A stretch of 64,000 nt of DNA from Neobacillus ginsengisoli (lineage in GTDB: Bacteria; Bacillota; Bacilli; Bacillales_B; DSM-18226), in NCBI RefSeq assembly GCF_030813055.1, contig NZ_JAUSTW010000003.1, forward strand, positions 434,001 to 498,000, read 5' to 3'. The translations under genes and the position numbers were made by a program. Numbering within the stretch: position 1 is the stretch's first letter; the number at the start of each line of letters is the position of its first letter. The notes under the pieces are model-generated. The model made no database searches, was not told the origin of the DNA, and saw only the letters and a list, made by a program, of their open reading frames with translations. Of this stretch, positions 1-8,491 are shown in pieces.

Positions 1-777
1 CTTGCCTTACCTTTAACAGGCTGTACGGGCACGATCCAAAATGCCGAAAAAAATCACCAATCAGAATCAAAGCCTCCAAAAGACCCGAACAACGATAACC
101 AATACCCCAATCAATCAACAGCTACATCCGGGAATACTTCTTCTGATACCGAAGCTCAAAAGTACTCGAACACTGACAGCATCCAGGTTATAGCCAAACC
201 TAAAAGTATTCCGGTTCTTGTGAACAAACAAAACAAGCTGCCGGATAGTTATAATCCTAGCGATTTAATTTATGCAAAGATACCTTTTGTAAATACAGCC
301 GGAGCCGAAAAGCGAAAAATGCGGAAGGAAGCGGCAGCGGCGATTGAAAAATTGTTCGCAGAGGCTAAACAACAGGATGTAAATCTTTTAGGTGTCTCTG
401 CCTACAGGTCTCATGCGACACAAATCACTTTGTTTAATTATTACGTTAAAAGAGATGGCTATAAAAAGGCAAGAACCTACAGCGCCTTGCCGGGAACGAG
501 TGAGCATGAAACAGGCCTTGCCATTGATGTGACCGGAGGAAATGGCAAATGCCAGGCACAGGATTGCTTTGGGGGGACAAAAGAGGCAATCTGGCTTCAG
601 ACTCATGCAGCGGAATACGGATTTATCATCCGTTACCCGAAAGGAAAAAGTTCTATTACAGGCTATAAATATGAACCATGGCACATTCGTTATGTTGGCA
701 AGGCGATCGCCATAGAAATCATGGACCGCGGAATCACCCTTGAAGAATATTACCAAGCTACACCTGTAAATAAATAA
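1..777 (+). CDS. D-alanyl-D-alanine carboxypeptidase lipoprotein (VanY/YodJ type), 5' end outside window
   Basis: The reading frame is open from the first base, so the gene starts upstream of the window; the GTG at 220 is internal. The visible N-terminus has a lipobox (LTGC near codons 5-8), then a Ser/Asn/Pro-rich linker, then an M15-family peptidase domain. The family motifs are present: SxHxTGxAxD (SEHETGLAID, zinc ligands His and Asp) and EPWH with the last zinc His. Such enzymes trim the terminal D-Ala from peptidoglycan stem peptides at the outer membrane face. It is the only gene here before a hairpin at 892, so it is likely the end of its transcript. Family call is firm; exact substrate (D,D versus L,D) is not. 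Confidence 0.9.
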   Translation, partial: LALPLTGCTGTIQNAEKNHQSESKPPKDPNNDNQYPNQSTATSGNTSSDTEAQKYSNTDSIQVIAKPKSIPVLVNKQNKLPDSYNPSDLIYAKIPFVNTAGAEKRKMRKEAAAAIEKLFAEAKQQDVNLLGVSAYRSHATQITLFNYYVKRDGYKKARTYSALPGTSEHETGLAIDVTGGNGKCQAQDCFGGTKEAIWLQTHAAEYGFIIRYPKGKSSITGYKYEPWHIRYVGKAIAIEIMDRGITLEEYYQATPVNK

Positions 778-891
778 ATTTCAGGCCAATATTTCGGGAA
801 TGCTCGAACCCACAGCGGAAAAATGGGGAAAGGCTTTCTTATTCCTATCAATAGAGGCCGTCCAAAGATATAAATCCTTTAACGTAAAAAT

Positions 892-917
892 GCGACGGGC
901 GCCCCGAGCGCTTTTTT
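892..917 (+). terminator. Rho-independent terminator
   Basis: A GC-rich hairpin (GCG-CGGG pairing with CCCG-GCGC) is followed by TTTTTT. It lies downstream of the carboxypeptidase and faces the convergent yaaN gene. Confidence 0.6.
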
Positions 918-931
918 ATGCATTCGTTCCG

Positions 932-2113
932 TTATTGTCCTTTGATCTCCAATAATTTCAATCTTAGTTCGTTTTCCATGGAAGCCAGTTCTTGCTCGGC
1001 CAGACGGCGTTTGTTCCGTCCTTCCTCTTGAATACGCATCGTTTCTTCGAGCGTTGTGATTAAGCTTTCCTGGGTTTTCTTTAAGGTTTCAATATCAACC
1101 AGGCCGCGTTCATTCTCTTTAGCTGTCTCTATGGTATTTGTTTTTAACATTTCTGCATTTTTTAAAAGTAACTCATTAGTTGTCTTTGAGACCTGTTTTT
1201 GTGCCTCAACAGCATGGCGCTGTCTAATCAATGTCAATGCAATCGCCACCTGATTTTTCCACAACGGAATTGCCGTCATGATTGAAGACTGAATTTTTTC
1301 CACCAACGCTTGATTCGTATTTTGAATCAGACGAATTTGCGGCGCGCTTTGAATCGTGATTTCCCGACTAAGTTTAAGGTCGTATAACCGTTTGTCCAAC
1401 CGGTCCGCAAATTGGAGCATATCTTTCACTTCTTGAAACTTCATTTGATCATCCGTTGTTTCAGCGGCTTTTTTCAGCTCCGGGATTGTTTTTTCATTCA
1501 TCTCTTCCAGCTTTATTTCACCTGCTGCAATATACACATTTAAAGCATGGAAATACTCTTTATTTGTTTCATATAGCTGCTCTAACAATTTGATATCGGA
1601 TAACAGGACATTTTTACTCCGTTCCAGCTTTACGCTGATTCGATCAATCTGGGCCCCAGTTTTTTGATATTTGGAGAGTACTTCCTGCATAGAGCCGGAA
1701 ATTTTCCCAAACATACGCGCAAAAAAGGATGGTTTCCCATCCGTCAGTTCATCCGGATTTACCTCGTTAAGCCTTTTCATTAAATCATTAATGATTTCCC
1801 CAACCTCACCGATGTCCTTTTTCTGAACATGCTCAAGCATCGTGTGGGAGAAGGATAAAAGCTTTCCTTGGGCCTGCGTTCCGTACATGATCATCGCCTG
1901 ATGGTTTTTCGGATCAATCTGTTCGGCGAGCTGAAAGGCCTTTGCCCGGTTTTCCTCAGGAATCACATCAATTAGCTTCTTCGGCTTCTCCTCTTGGAAC
2001 TGTGGTGATGAGGAATGTGCCGGGGCCGCCGGTTGGTCTCCGAAAGGATCCGCGAGAATATCATCTAATAAATTTCCGTTTTTGTTGAGCCGGATAGAGT
2101 TTTTTTCTGTCAT
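932..2113 (-). CDS. yaaN: TelA-family toxic anion resistance protein (YaaN-like)
   Basis: A cytoplasmic, strongly helical protein of about 393 residues with no membrane segment, matching the TelA/KlaA family once linked to tellurite resistance and to cell-envelope stress. The body (about residues 50-380) is rich in charged coiled-coil stretches. A GTG three codons upstream is open, but the AGGTGG ribosome binding site sits at the right distance from the ATG at 2113, and that ATG overlaps the xpaC stop as ATGA. It therefore forms a translationally coupled pair with xpaC, the same pairing as xpaC-yaaN of Bacillus subtilis. Molecular function is unknown. Confidence 0.85.
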   Translation of the reverse strand: MTEKNSIRLNKNGNLLDDILADPFGDQPAAPAHSSSPQFQEEKPKKLIDVIPEENRAKAFQLAEQIDPKNHQAMIMYGTQAQGKLLSFSHTMLEHVQKKDIGEVGEIINDLMKRLNEVNPDELTDGKPSFFARMFGKISGSMQEVLSKYQKTGAQIDRISVKLERSKNVLLSDIKLLEQLYETNKEYFHALNVYIAAGEIKLEEMNEKTIPELKKAAETTDDQMKFQEVKDMLQFADRLDKRLYDLKLSREITIQSAPQIRLIQNTNQALVEKIQSSIMTAIPLWKNQVAIALTLIRQRHAVEAQKQVSKTTNELLLKNAEMLKTNTIETAKENERGLVDIETLKKTQESLITTLEETMRIQEEGRNKRRLAEQELASMENELRLKLLEIKGQ

Positions 2114-2766
2114 TTTAACCACCTATTTTCTTCAGGGAATTTAGTATCCTTATGCTTTTTTAACGAATGTTTTGCCACATCAATTTCAAAATTCAAGTGA
2201 TCAATATCATCGGAAATGATATGATACAAATCCTCTTCCAAGAGCTTGGATAGTTCATTTAATGTTCGGCGGGTTTCAATTAATGATTGGTCAAGTTCCC
2301 TGCTTTTTTTAGGCTGCGCAGATAAAAATCCATACTTTTCGGAAAGCTCAACAACTGAATCTAAATGAGAAAAATAAAATTCTTCCGCTTTAAAAAAACG
2401 CTTTGGTTCCTTTTTAGTTAGCTTGTATATTTTCTTAGTGATCCGAAGAACATCGATCCGCTGTTTTACAGATGATAGGTCCCTAATCTGAAATAGTCCT
2501 TTGTTCATGCGGTGGATTTTCCGCCTTGCTTCAGCTAAATTTTTCCGAATATATCGATATTCCCGCCGTGATAGCTGCTGTGTCTTTAAAAAGCCTGCAG
2601 TCATAAAGATGCCGAGGATTAAATGAATCAGGACCCCGCCTGCTATTGCATAAACCGCCGACAGAAGGAAGGTTTGATGGAACACAAAAAAACTAAACAG
2701 CCATGTCAATCCGGTAATAGGAACTGCTACAAACGACCGAATCAACAACGAAATTATAGGGTTCAT
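2110..2766 (-). CDS. xpaC: XpaC-family membrane protein
   Basis: A 218-residue protein with two N-terminal hydrophobic segments (about residues 5-28 and 35-58) and a basic, helical cytoplasmic part. It matches XpaC, named for hydrolysis of 5-bromo-4-chloroindolyl phosphate, although a true enzymatic role is doubtful. It is the first gene of a two-gene operon with the TelA-family gene, coupled by an ATGA overlap. The family call rests on length, layout and this partner. Confidence 0.8.
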   Translation of the reverse strand: MNPIISLLIRSFVAVPITGLTWLFSFFVFHQTFLLSAVYAIAGGVLIHLILGIFMTAGFLKTQQLSRREYRYIRKNLAEARRKIHRMNKGLFQIRDLSSVKQRIDVLRITKKIYKLTKKEPKRFFKAEEFYFSHLDSVVELSEKYGFLSAQPKKSRELDQSLIETRRTLNELSKLLEEDLYHIISDDIDHLNFEIDVAKHSLKKHKDTKFPEENRWLK

Positions 2767-2933
2767 GATTAATCGACTCCTAACCTAATAATCCATTATA
2801 TTGATACGAATCAAACTAATGAATGTTTCATTACTTCAACAATACACGAAAAAACTCCTGCATTCCATGGACTACATATGTAAACAAATCTAAGACTTGA
2901 GACGTATTTGGTGCCTTTTTTAATGCCTTTTTT

Positions 2934-2987
2934 GGTGCCTGTCACCGTTCGTGGACATTTATATTAATTTGTCTTTATACAGTGGAC
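2934..2987 (-). repeat. REP-like dispersed element, copy 1 (loop-inverted)
   Basis: The core GGTGCCTGTCACC is followed by GTTCGTGGAC. After about 25 bases comes a second half with AATTTGTC and GTGGAC. Relative to most copies, the 5-base loop between GGTG and CACC is inverted. It lies upstream of xpaC in a gene-free stretch. Confidence 0.8.
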
Positions 2988-3119
2988 ACTAAAATTTATA
3001 TAAATCGAATCAATGGAGTCTATTCTTTGGAATTTTCGTTAATGCTTTAAAAGCTTATTTTATTTTCATGTACAAAATAAAATTCCTTCTTTTTGTGAAT
3101 AAGGACGATGAATAAAGGG

Positions 3120-3170
3120 GGGGCCTGTCACCGTTCGTGGACATTCCATCCATTCTATCCACCTACAGAG
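3120..3170 (-). repeat. REP-like dispersed element, copy 2 (loop-inverted)
   Basis: GGGGCCTGTCACC followed by GTTCGTGGAC. It is an eroded copy (GGTG has become GGGG) with a degenerate second half ending near ATCCACC. The 475-base gap 2767-3242 holds only these two copies and a terminator. Confidence 0.7.
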
Positions 3171-3205
3171 GAAAGTTTCAAAGTGCCAGGCAAATATATA
3201 AAAAA

Positions 3206-3237
3206 GAGTGAACCGTATAGTATGGTCCACTCTTTTT
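3206..3237 (-). terminator. bidirectional terminator
   Basis: GAGTG-ACC pairs with GGT-CACTC, with an A6 run on one side and T5 on the other. On the minus strand it follows the decayed hydrolase gene directly. Confidence 0.6.
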
Positions 3238-3242
3238 CCCTT

Positions 3243-3572
3243 TTAGTCCCTATCAATATAACCCAAAAATTCTTTTATTAAAATGGCCTTCCAAAATTGG
3301 TTTGCTACAGCTTGATATCCCTCAAGGCTTAAATGTATATTTAATGAGTTTGGAATGTATGTCTGGTAGTGTTTTGCGATGACTTTTTCAGTCGGCACAA
3401 AAGTATCACCGTTCACCTTTGAACTCACTTGAATGGATTTATTTAATCCGTCCAACATTGGTAAAAGGGCAGCTTGTTGTTCTTGAGGATAGTATGGGAA
3501 TGGATTATAAAACAGTATAATTGGTATTTTTTCTTTGAGGACAAATACAGTGCTTTGAAGCGGGTTTACTTT
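3243..3572 (-). pseudogene. SGNH/GDSL-type hydrolase, C-terminal remnant
   Basis: The C-terminal part reads as an SGNH lipase/esterase: a beta-strand segment IPIILFYNPF, then DTFVPTEKV, then the catalytic-block motif NIHLSLEGYQAVA, in which the His lies in the usual D/N-x-x-H position. Going upstream the frame hits a TAG at 3573-3575, and the N-terminal half with the GDSL nucleophile block is absent. The best visible ATG (3458) would make only 71 residues. I read it as the tail of a gene whose front was lost, with REP-like copies on both sides. Confidence 0.65.
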
Positions 3573-3618
3573 CTATGATACCCATAATAAAAACCATGGC
3601 GATACACCGCCTTCAACC

Positions 3619-3673
3619 TGTCCCCCTACAGTGGACAAACCAAACAATTTGTCCACGAACGGTGCCTGTCACC
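3619..3673 (+). repeat. REP-like dispersed element, copy 3
   Basis: A left half with CAGTGGACAAA is followed by TTTGTCCACGAAC and GGTGCCTGTCACC. Read on the minus strand, its GGTGACAGG end provides the TGA stop codon of comM. Confidence 0.85.
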
Positions 3674-5162
3674 CCCCGTTCAATTTGACCGCTTCCCGGA
3701 TGCTTCCGTCGGTGATATCACGATGGGCTTGAAGGTCGGAGATGGTTCGGGAGAGGCGAATGATTTTAATTTGTGTCCTGTTGCTCCAATTTTTCTTCAT
3801 GGACAATTGATGAAGAGTTCGCTTCTGTCCTTCGCTCAGGGGACTTGTTCTTATTAAAACATCGTAACCAACCCGACTATTACATATTTCCTTTCCATAG
3901 CGGTCGTATTGTCTATTCCTCGCTTCTTCCACCCTCTTGCGGACTTCTTTTGAGGACTCCCCATTACCCGCTTTTATTTTAGTAAGATCTACTTTCTTCA
4001 TCAAAAGATTAATATCAAACCGATCTCGCAGCGGCCCTGAGAGCTTGTTTTGGTAGGAAAGAATTTGCTTAGCGGTACAGGTACAATAATGAGAATTTGA
4101 ACCTGAATATCCACAAGGACAAGGATTCATCGCGGCTATTAATATAAACGAAGCCGGATATGATATCGATGCGTGAGTGCGGCTAATGGTAACGTAGCCA
4201 TTCTCTAACGGTTGGCGAAGCATATCCAGTGTTTTTTTCGAAAATTCTCCAATTTCATCAAGGAATAGAACACCGCGATGTGAGAGCGAAATTTCTCCCG
4301 GCTTTGGGTATTGACCGCCGCCAATAATAGAAACCCCCGAAGCGGAATGGTGAGGATTTCGGAAAGGAGGTTTTTTTGTATAAGGGATTGTGTTCCCGCT
4401 CAACTGGTACAAGCTGATCATTTCGAGTTGAGCCTCTTTTGTTAAGGAAGGTAAAATCGATGGAAAGCTTTCTGCTAGCAGACTTTTTCCGCAGCCGGGC
4501 GGACCTGTCATTAAGACATGGTGCTCCCCGGCTGCCGGCACCTCCAGCGCATTTTTCGCAAAGCCATGACCAATGACCTGTTGGAAATCTAAGTAGGGGT
4601 CAAAATCACTGTTATCCTTTGGTGAAGTTTTTTGAAAAAATGGAGCTGCCGTTTCACCTGACAAATGATGAATAACTTCTCCCAAAGAGGAAACGTAAAC
4701 AACGTCCAATTCATCAAACTCCAGCACAGGAAGTTTTTCATCAAAAGGCATAAAAAGCTTATGTAATCCTAACTTTTTTGCTGCTAACACTGCAGGAAGC
4801 ATACCTGCAACCGGCTGAATTGACCCATCCAACGATAGCGCCCCGATAAAACCCGTACCGTCCGAAATCGCTACCTCCAGCTCATGCAAGCTCAAAAGCA
4901 CACTGATTGCCATCGGAAAATCGAACATCGGACCGCTTTTCTTTTGCTCGGCCGGCGAAAGGTTAATAATGATTTTTTGACCTGAAAGGGTATATCCCAG
5001 TGATTGTAGTGCGGCAATAATCCTTTCTTTCGATTCTTTGACCGCGGCATCAGGCAGCCCGACAATTTTGAACGAATCTGCTCCTACATAGCTTCCCACT
5101 TCCACATTAACGCGGTACCCTTCCATTCCTTTTAGACCAATACTTGTCACTTTTGCCCACAT
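3669..5162 (-). CDS. comM: YifB/ComM-type Mg-chelatase-like AAA+ ATPase
   Basis: A 497-residue protein with an N-terminal Lon-protease-like fold (about residues 1-170), a ChlI-like AAA+ core with Walker A GPPGCGKS (near 220) and Walker B LFLDEIGEF, a Cys-rich insert (NPCPCG and CTCT), and a C-terminal Mg-chelatase helical domain. ComM homologues are hexameric helicases that extend branch migration during DNA uptake. The ATG at 5162 has GGAGGA ahead of it, located inside the 3' end of the upstream transposase gene, so the two overlap by 16 bases. The last codons, NGG then TGA, run into the REP-like element, which supplies the stop. Confidence 0.92.
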   Translation of the reverse strand: MWAKVTSIGLKGMEGYRVNVEVGSYVGADSFKIVGLPDAAVKESKERIIAALQSLGYTLSGQKIIINLSPAEQKKSGPMFDFPMAISVLLSLHELEVAISDGTGFIGALSLDGSIQPVAGMLPAVLAAKKLGLHKLFMPFDEKLPVLEFDELDVVYVSSLGEVIHHLSGETAAPFFQKTSPKDNSDFDPYLDFQQVIGHGFAKNALEVPAAGEHHVLMTGPPGCGKSLLAESFPSILPSLTKEAQLEMISLYQLSGNTIPYTKKPPFRNPHHSASGVSIIGGGQYPKPGEISLSHRGVLFLDEIGEFSKKTLDMLRQPLENGYVTISRTHASISYPASFILIAAMNPCPCGYSGSNSHYCTCTAKQILSYQNKLSGPLRDRFDINLLMKKVDLTKIKAGNGESSKEVRKRVEEARNRQYDRYGKEICNSRVGYDVLIRTSPLSEGQKRTLHQLSMKKNWSNRTQIKIIRLSRTISDLQAHRDITDGSIREAVKLNGG

Positions 5163-5739
5163 GGCTGCTCCTCCATTCCAACTGATTCTGAAAAAGAAGG
5201 ACCTGTAAAGGGGGCTTTTACAAAATTCTCATAGTGAATAGATTGCGGAAAGGGAAAGTATGAAAGAATGTGTTTCACAGAAACAAGCGGGTGTACTTCG
5301 CCGTAAATAAAATTTCGGTAACTGCTCCATGGATAATTTTCAGGGGCGTCCACTATCCCTGCTTTCACTGGATTCAAATGAATATATTTGCTAACATCAA
5401 GCTCATACTGCGGAGAATCAATTAGCTCAGCGTTATACCTTTTTTCAAATACATGCCTGTAAAATCGTATTTTTTGTTAAAGTACTTCGCATATTTAGTA
5501 TTAATATTTCTCATGATGGTGCTGGGCGAAGTGTTTGTGGTTTCGAGCTGTAGGTGAGTATGATTTGTCATGAGGCAAAAGGTGTGGAGAATAAAGGGGG
5601 AAGTGCACATCGTTTCTTCAATTATGCTAAGGTATTTTTCCTGGTCTTCACCATAAAAAAAAAGCGAAGACCTTCTTATTCCTCGACTAGTGATATGGAA
5701 TTTCGCACCATGAAACCAGGCACGGGGTTTACGTCCCAT
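5147..5739 (-). pseudogene. REP-associated tyrosine transposase (RAYT, Y1 HUH family), single -1 frameshift
   Basis: Two adjacent frames together encode a complete RAYT-like Y1 transposase of about 197 residues. The first frame starts at the ATG at 5739 (GGAGT ahead) with MGRKPRAWF, continues with HITSRG, and carries the HUH-type motif TNHTHLQLE. The second frame carries the typical tail KYIHLNPVKAGIV and PWSSY. They join at a run of six A near 5440: re-reading one A gives KKRYNAELIDS in register. This is either a one-base deletion or a -1 slippage site. The 3' end overlaps comM. REP-like copies lie on both sides (3651 and 5931). The catalytic Tyr of the family was not placed with certainty. 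Confidence 0.85.
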
Positions 5740-5930
5740 TAGAAGCACTCCTTTTTCAATTTTGTGTGAAATAATCAAATAAACAACTAAGGCACCATTG
5801 AGGATAAAAGGGGGAAACAGGTGGATATCATCAACTAGTTCCATTCGACACCTCCTACAAAAATCCTGCTAAATTCTCAAAAAAATTAATTCTCTTTATG
5901 TCCTCTCTATGCGGACAAATCATTAAAAGT

Positions 5931-5963
5931 GTCCACGAACGGTGCCTGTCACCGTTTGTGGAC
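5931..5963 (+). repeat. REP-like element, copy 4: 33-nt symmetric hairpin
   Basis: GTCCACGAACGGTG, then CCTGT, then CACCGTTTGTGGAC. The two 14-base arms pair fully apart from one G-T wobble, leaving a 5-base loop. It lies 190 bases upstream of the RAYT start and just upstream of the amidase gene, and is the only symmetric copy in the window. Confidence 0.85.
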
Positions 5964-6007
5964 ACCATTTCACTTAAACTTTCATATAAAAATATGAGGT
6001 GATAGAA

Positions 6008-6844
6008 ATGGTAAAGATATTTATTGACCCTGGTCATGGCGGTGCAGACCCGGGGGCAGGCGGAAACGGCTTATTCGAGAAAAATGTTACGCTGTCGATT
6101 GCCACAAGAATTCGCGATATATTGCAAAATGAATATCAAAATGCATCGGTCAAAATGAGCCGTACAGGAGATCAAACGGTTTCGTTGAAAGAGCGGACTG
6201 ATATGGCGAATACTTGGGGTGCAGACTTTTATCTGTCCGTTCATATTAACTCAGGCGGTGGAACCGGATACGAGGACTATATTTACATCAAAATATCTGA
6301 TAATTCCCGTACCGCAGAAATCCAGCGCATCGTACATTCTGAAGTTCTAAAACTGAACGGGCTTTCCGACCGGGGAATAAAAAAGGCGGATTTTCATGTG
6401 GTTCGCGAGTCATCTATGCCTGCAATGCTTTCGGAAAACGGCTTTATTGATACAGCCTCTGATGCTGCAAAAATGAAAGACACAAATTGGATTGAAAATG
6501 TGGCACGCGGTCATGTTAACGGTCTTGCAAGGGCATTTTCTCTGCAGAAAAGCAATAATTCAACTCCGGCTCAAGCTCCTTCCTCTACTACAGCTTCCAC
6601 AACCGGAAGACAAAAAAGAACACTTTACCTTCCTGCTAATGCCGATACATGGAGAATTTATCCTCTAAATGTTGAACCGGTCAAAGTAAATGCACTGGCA
6701 GACCGGTTACACCCTAGCAAATTCGGAGGTCTTCATTACGAAATACTAGGAGAGCCACAACCAAACGTCTATATTATTCAAACTGACCAATTTGGTAAAG
6801 TCCAAATCTACGGCGGTCCCGAAACGGGTGCTGTTGTAAAATAA
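6008..6844 (+). CDS. N-acetylmuramoyl-L-alanine amidase (Amidase_3 plus C-terminal wall-binding domain)
   Basis: The N-terminal half is an Amidase_3 zinc hydrolase: DPGHGG (first His), E at GLFEKN, SVHIN (second His) and the catalytic Glu in MLSENGF. A Ser/Thr/Pro linker (about 178-198) leads to a 75-residue C-terminal domain (LYLPANADTWRIYP, NIYGGP-type ending) like the binding domain of Bacillus phage and spore-associated amidases. The start is the ATG at 6008 with GAGGTG six bases upstream; a GTG at 5999 overlaps that site. There is no signal peptide, which fits a mother-cell or phage-type lysin. Followed by a strong terminator. Confidence 0.88.
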   Translation: MVKIFIDPGHGGADPGAGGNGLFEKNVTLSIATRIRDILQNEYQNASVKMSRTGDQTVSLKERTDMANTWGADFYLSVHINSGGGTGYEDYIYIKISDNSRTAEIQRIVHSEVLKLNGLSDRGIKKADFHVVRESSMPAMLSENGFIDTASDAAKMKDTNWIENVARGHVNGLARAFSLQKSNNSTPAQAPSSTTASTTGRQKRTLYLPANADTWRIYPLNVEPVKVNALADRLHPSKFGGLHYEILGEPQPNVYIIQTDQFGKVQIYGGPETGAVVK

Positions 6845-6851
6845 AAACAAA

Positions 6852-6889
6852 AACTCCAAGTCTCCATTTTTGTTGGCTTGGAGTTTTTC
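6852..6889 (+). terminator. Rho-independent terminator
   Basis: ACTCCAAG pairs with CTTGGAGT, followed by TTTTTC. It lies directly after the amidase stop. Confidence 0.85.
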
Positions 6890-6938
6890 GGATTTGCCTT
6901 ATGATTCGGACTATCGCCGCATCACCTCCGCTTTACCG

Positions 6939-7874
6939 TTAAACCGCTCTAATACCCTTCAAAGCTAAAAAATCTTTGATTTCATGCTCATACGGCATTG
7001 CTGGTGCGGTTCCTATTTTTGTGACGGATAAGGCCGCGACAGCTTGACCGAAGATCATTGCATCCCGCACGGGCAACCCCTTGCTTAGCCCAAAAGCAAA
7101 TCCGCCATTGAAGGCGTCACCAGCACCGGTTGTATCGACGGCTTCCACCTTAAAACCAGGCACGAGTTCTCCTTTTTCTTTACCGTTGTAAAGAAACGCT
7201 CCTTTGCTGCCCATAGTGATAATGACCGTTCCAACACCCATTTCATGAATCTTGCGCGCCGCCGCAAGCGCTGTTCCTTCGTCAGTAACCTCAACGCCGC
7301 TCAATTCAAAGGCCTCGGTTTCATTTGGCGTAATATAGTGGACATTGTAAAGAATATCTTCTGGAAACTTCTGAAATGGGGCTGGATTTAAAATAATCGG
7401 AATGCCATTATCACAAGCCAATTTTATTGAAGAGACAACAGCTTCAATACTAGTTTCCAATTGCAGAAGCACGATGTCTGCTTCTTTAATTTCCTCTTCC
7501 GCTTCTAATACATCTGCTTCCGTGATTGTTCCACAAGCCCCTAAAGACACAACAATGCTATTTTCACTTCTATCATCCACGGCAATCAACGCCGCGCCTG
7601 TAGCCTGCCCAGGATCAATTTTAATAAACTGAGTATTCACGTTTTCGGTAATAAAATGCTTTAATGCTTCCCTTCCAAAAAGATCATCACCCAATTTGGT
7701 AACAAATGTAACATCTGAACCACATCTTGCCGCAGCAGTTACCTGATTTCCCCCTTTTCCCCCAGGCCCCATCTTAAACGGCCCCCCAAGAACGGTTTCT
7801 CCGGGCTTTGGCAGATGCGGAGTGCGGCTCATTAAATCAACAACATAGCTTCCAACTACAACAATCTTTGACAT
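6939..7874 (-). CDS. rbsK: ribokinase
   Basis: A 311-residue PfkB-family sugar kinase. The N-terminal glycine-rich block GPGGKGGNQ and the C-terminal anion-hole/catalytic motif DTTGAGDAFNGGF (catalytic Asp) are intact, and the N-terminal VVGSYVVDL is typical of ribokinase. It would phosphorylate D-ribose to ribose 5-phosphate in the cytoplasm. AAGGAAGGGG precedes the ATG. No ribose transporter or rbsD is visible, so it stands alone and the sugar could be a related pentose. Confidence 0.85.
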   Translation of the reverse strand: MSKIVVVGSYVVDLMSRTPHLPKPGETVLGGPFKMGPGGKGGNQVTAAARCGSDVTFVTKLGDDLFGREALKHFITENVNTQFIKIDPGQATGAALIAVDDRSENSIVVSLGACGTITEADVLEAEEEIKEADIVLLQLETSIEAVVSSIKLACDNGIPIILNPAPFQKFPEDILYNVHYITPNETEAFELSGVEVTDEGTALAAARKIHEMGVGTVIITMGSKGAFLYNGKEKGELVPGFKVEAVDTTGAGDAFNGGFAFGLSKGLPVRDAMIFGQAVAALSVTKIGTAPAMPYEHEIKDFLALKGIRAV

Positions 7875-7961
7875 AATTCCCCTTCCCTTTCTTTCCTTTT
7901 TAAATGTCTCAATTATTTAAAATTTTATTAAATCAGGGCTGCTCCCCGATTATCCATTCCA

Positions 7962-8015
7962 GTCCACCGTCCGTGTACAAAAATAGCAACTTGTCCACGG
8001 ACGGTGCCTGTCACC
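7962..8015 (+). repeat. REP-like dispersed element, copy 5
   Basis: GTCCACCGTCCGTGTACAAA, then TTGTCCACGGAC with GGTGCCTGTCACC. On the minus strand its GGTGACAGG end overlaps the terminal TGA of the decayed phosphatase gene. Confidence 0.85.
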
Positions 8016-8373
8016 ATTTAATCAGGATCCCTGTTTTATCGTCGTGCTGTTTGAAGCGAGGGTCTTCCTAACACACAGGGTCTTTCTCCTCTATCTCTAA
8101 AATCGTTTTTTCTAAATGGGCCTCAACGGCCTTTCATGCTAAAATGGAATTCCCTTTTAAAACTCTTTGCAGGAGCCCCCCTTTCTCTTCTTGCAACACC
8201 TGGCTAGTAATCCCTGAGGCAATTGATCCCGAAAGTCCTCCTAACCCGGTAGCACCATCGATTACAGCAAAGATTCCTTGCTCTTCATTGACTACATATG
8301 TATCTTCATTTATATCCCAGCTGCCTTTTCGGTAGATTACTTCAATGTTAGAAATCAGCCTTAACCCCTCCAA
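8011..8373 (-). pseudogene. PP2C-type protein phosphatase, decayed
   Basis: From the ATG at 8373, 79 residues read as the start of a PP2C phosphatase: WDINEDTYVV and FAVIDGATGLGG carry the metal-binding Asp of motif I/II. The frame then stops at 8134. Further downstream a shifted frame reads EAHLEKTILEIEEKDP, a stop, then PRFKQHDDKTGILI, which resembles the C-terminal HDDKT part of such enzymes. The middle (about 100 residues) is missing. It is an internal deletion plus point decay, ending in a REP-like copy. Confidence 0.65.
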
Positions 8374-8412
8374 AAAAAGACTCTACACTATATCTTCCAT
8401 CTTAACAAAAAG

Positions 8413-8443
8413 GAGACAGATAGTCGCGAAACTATCTGTCTTT
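8413..8443 (-). terminator. terminator hairpin
   Basis: AGACAGATAGT pairs with ACTATCTGTCT around a CGCGA loop. It lies downstream of the haloperoxidase-like gene with a REP-like copy in between. Confidence 0.7.
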
Positions 8444-8491
8444 TCCACGTGGACAAAATCTTGGTTTTGTCTACGAACGGTGCCTGTCACC
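8444..8491 (+). repeat. REP-like dispersed element, copy 6
   Basis: CCACGTGGACAAAA, then TTTTGTCTACGAAC with GGTGCCTGTCACC. Its minus-strand GGTGACAGG end supplies the TGA stop of the next gene. Confidence 0.85.

Noticed and set aside
2786..2815. Fur-like box upstream of xpaC (TTGATACGAATCAA)
   Set aside because: Only partly symmetric and short of the Fur consensus; xpaC-yaaN is not known as an iron operon.
5999..6007. GTG at 5999 as start of the amidase
   Set aside because: It overlaps the GAGGTG ribosome binding site that serves the ATG at 6008.
6000..6890. Prophage origin for the amidase
   Set aside because: The lysin-like domain layout would fit, but no holin, tail or integrase genes are near.
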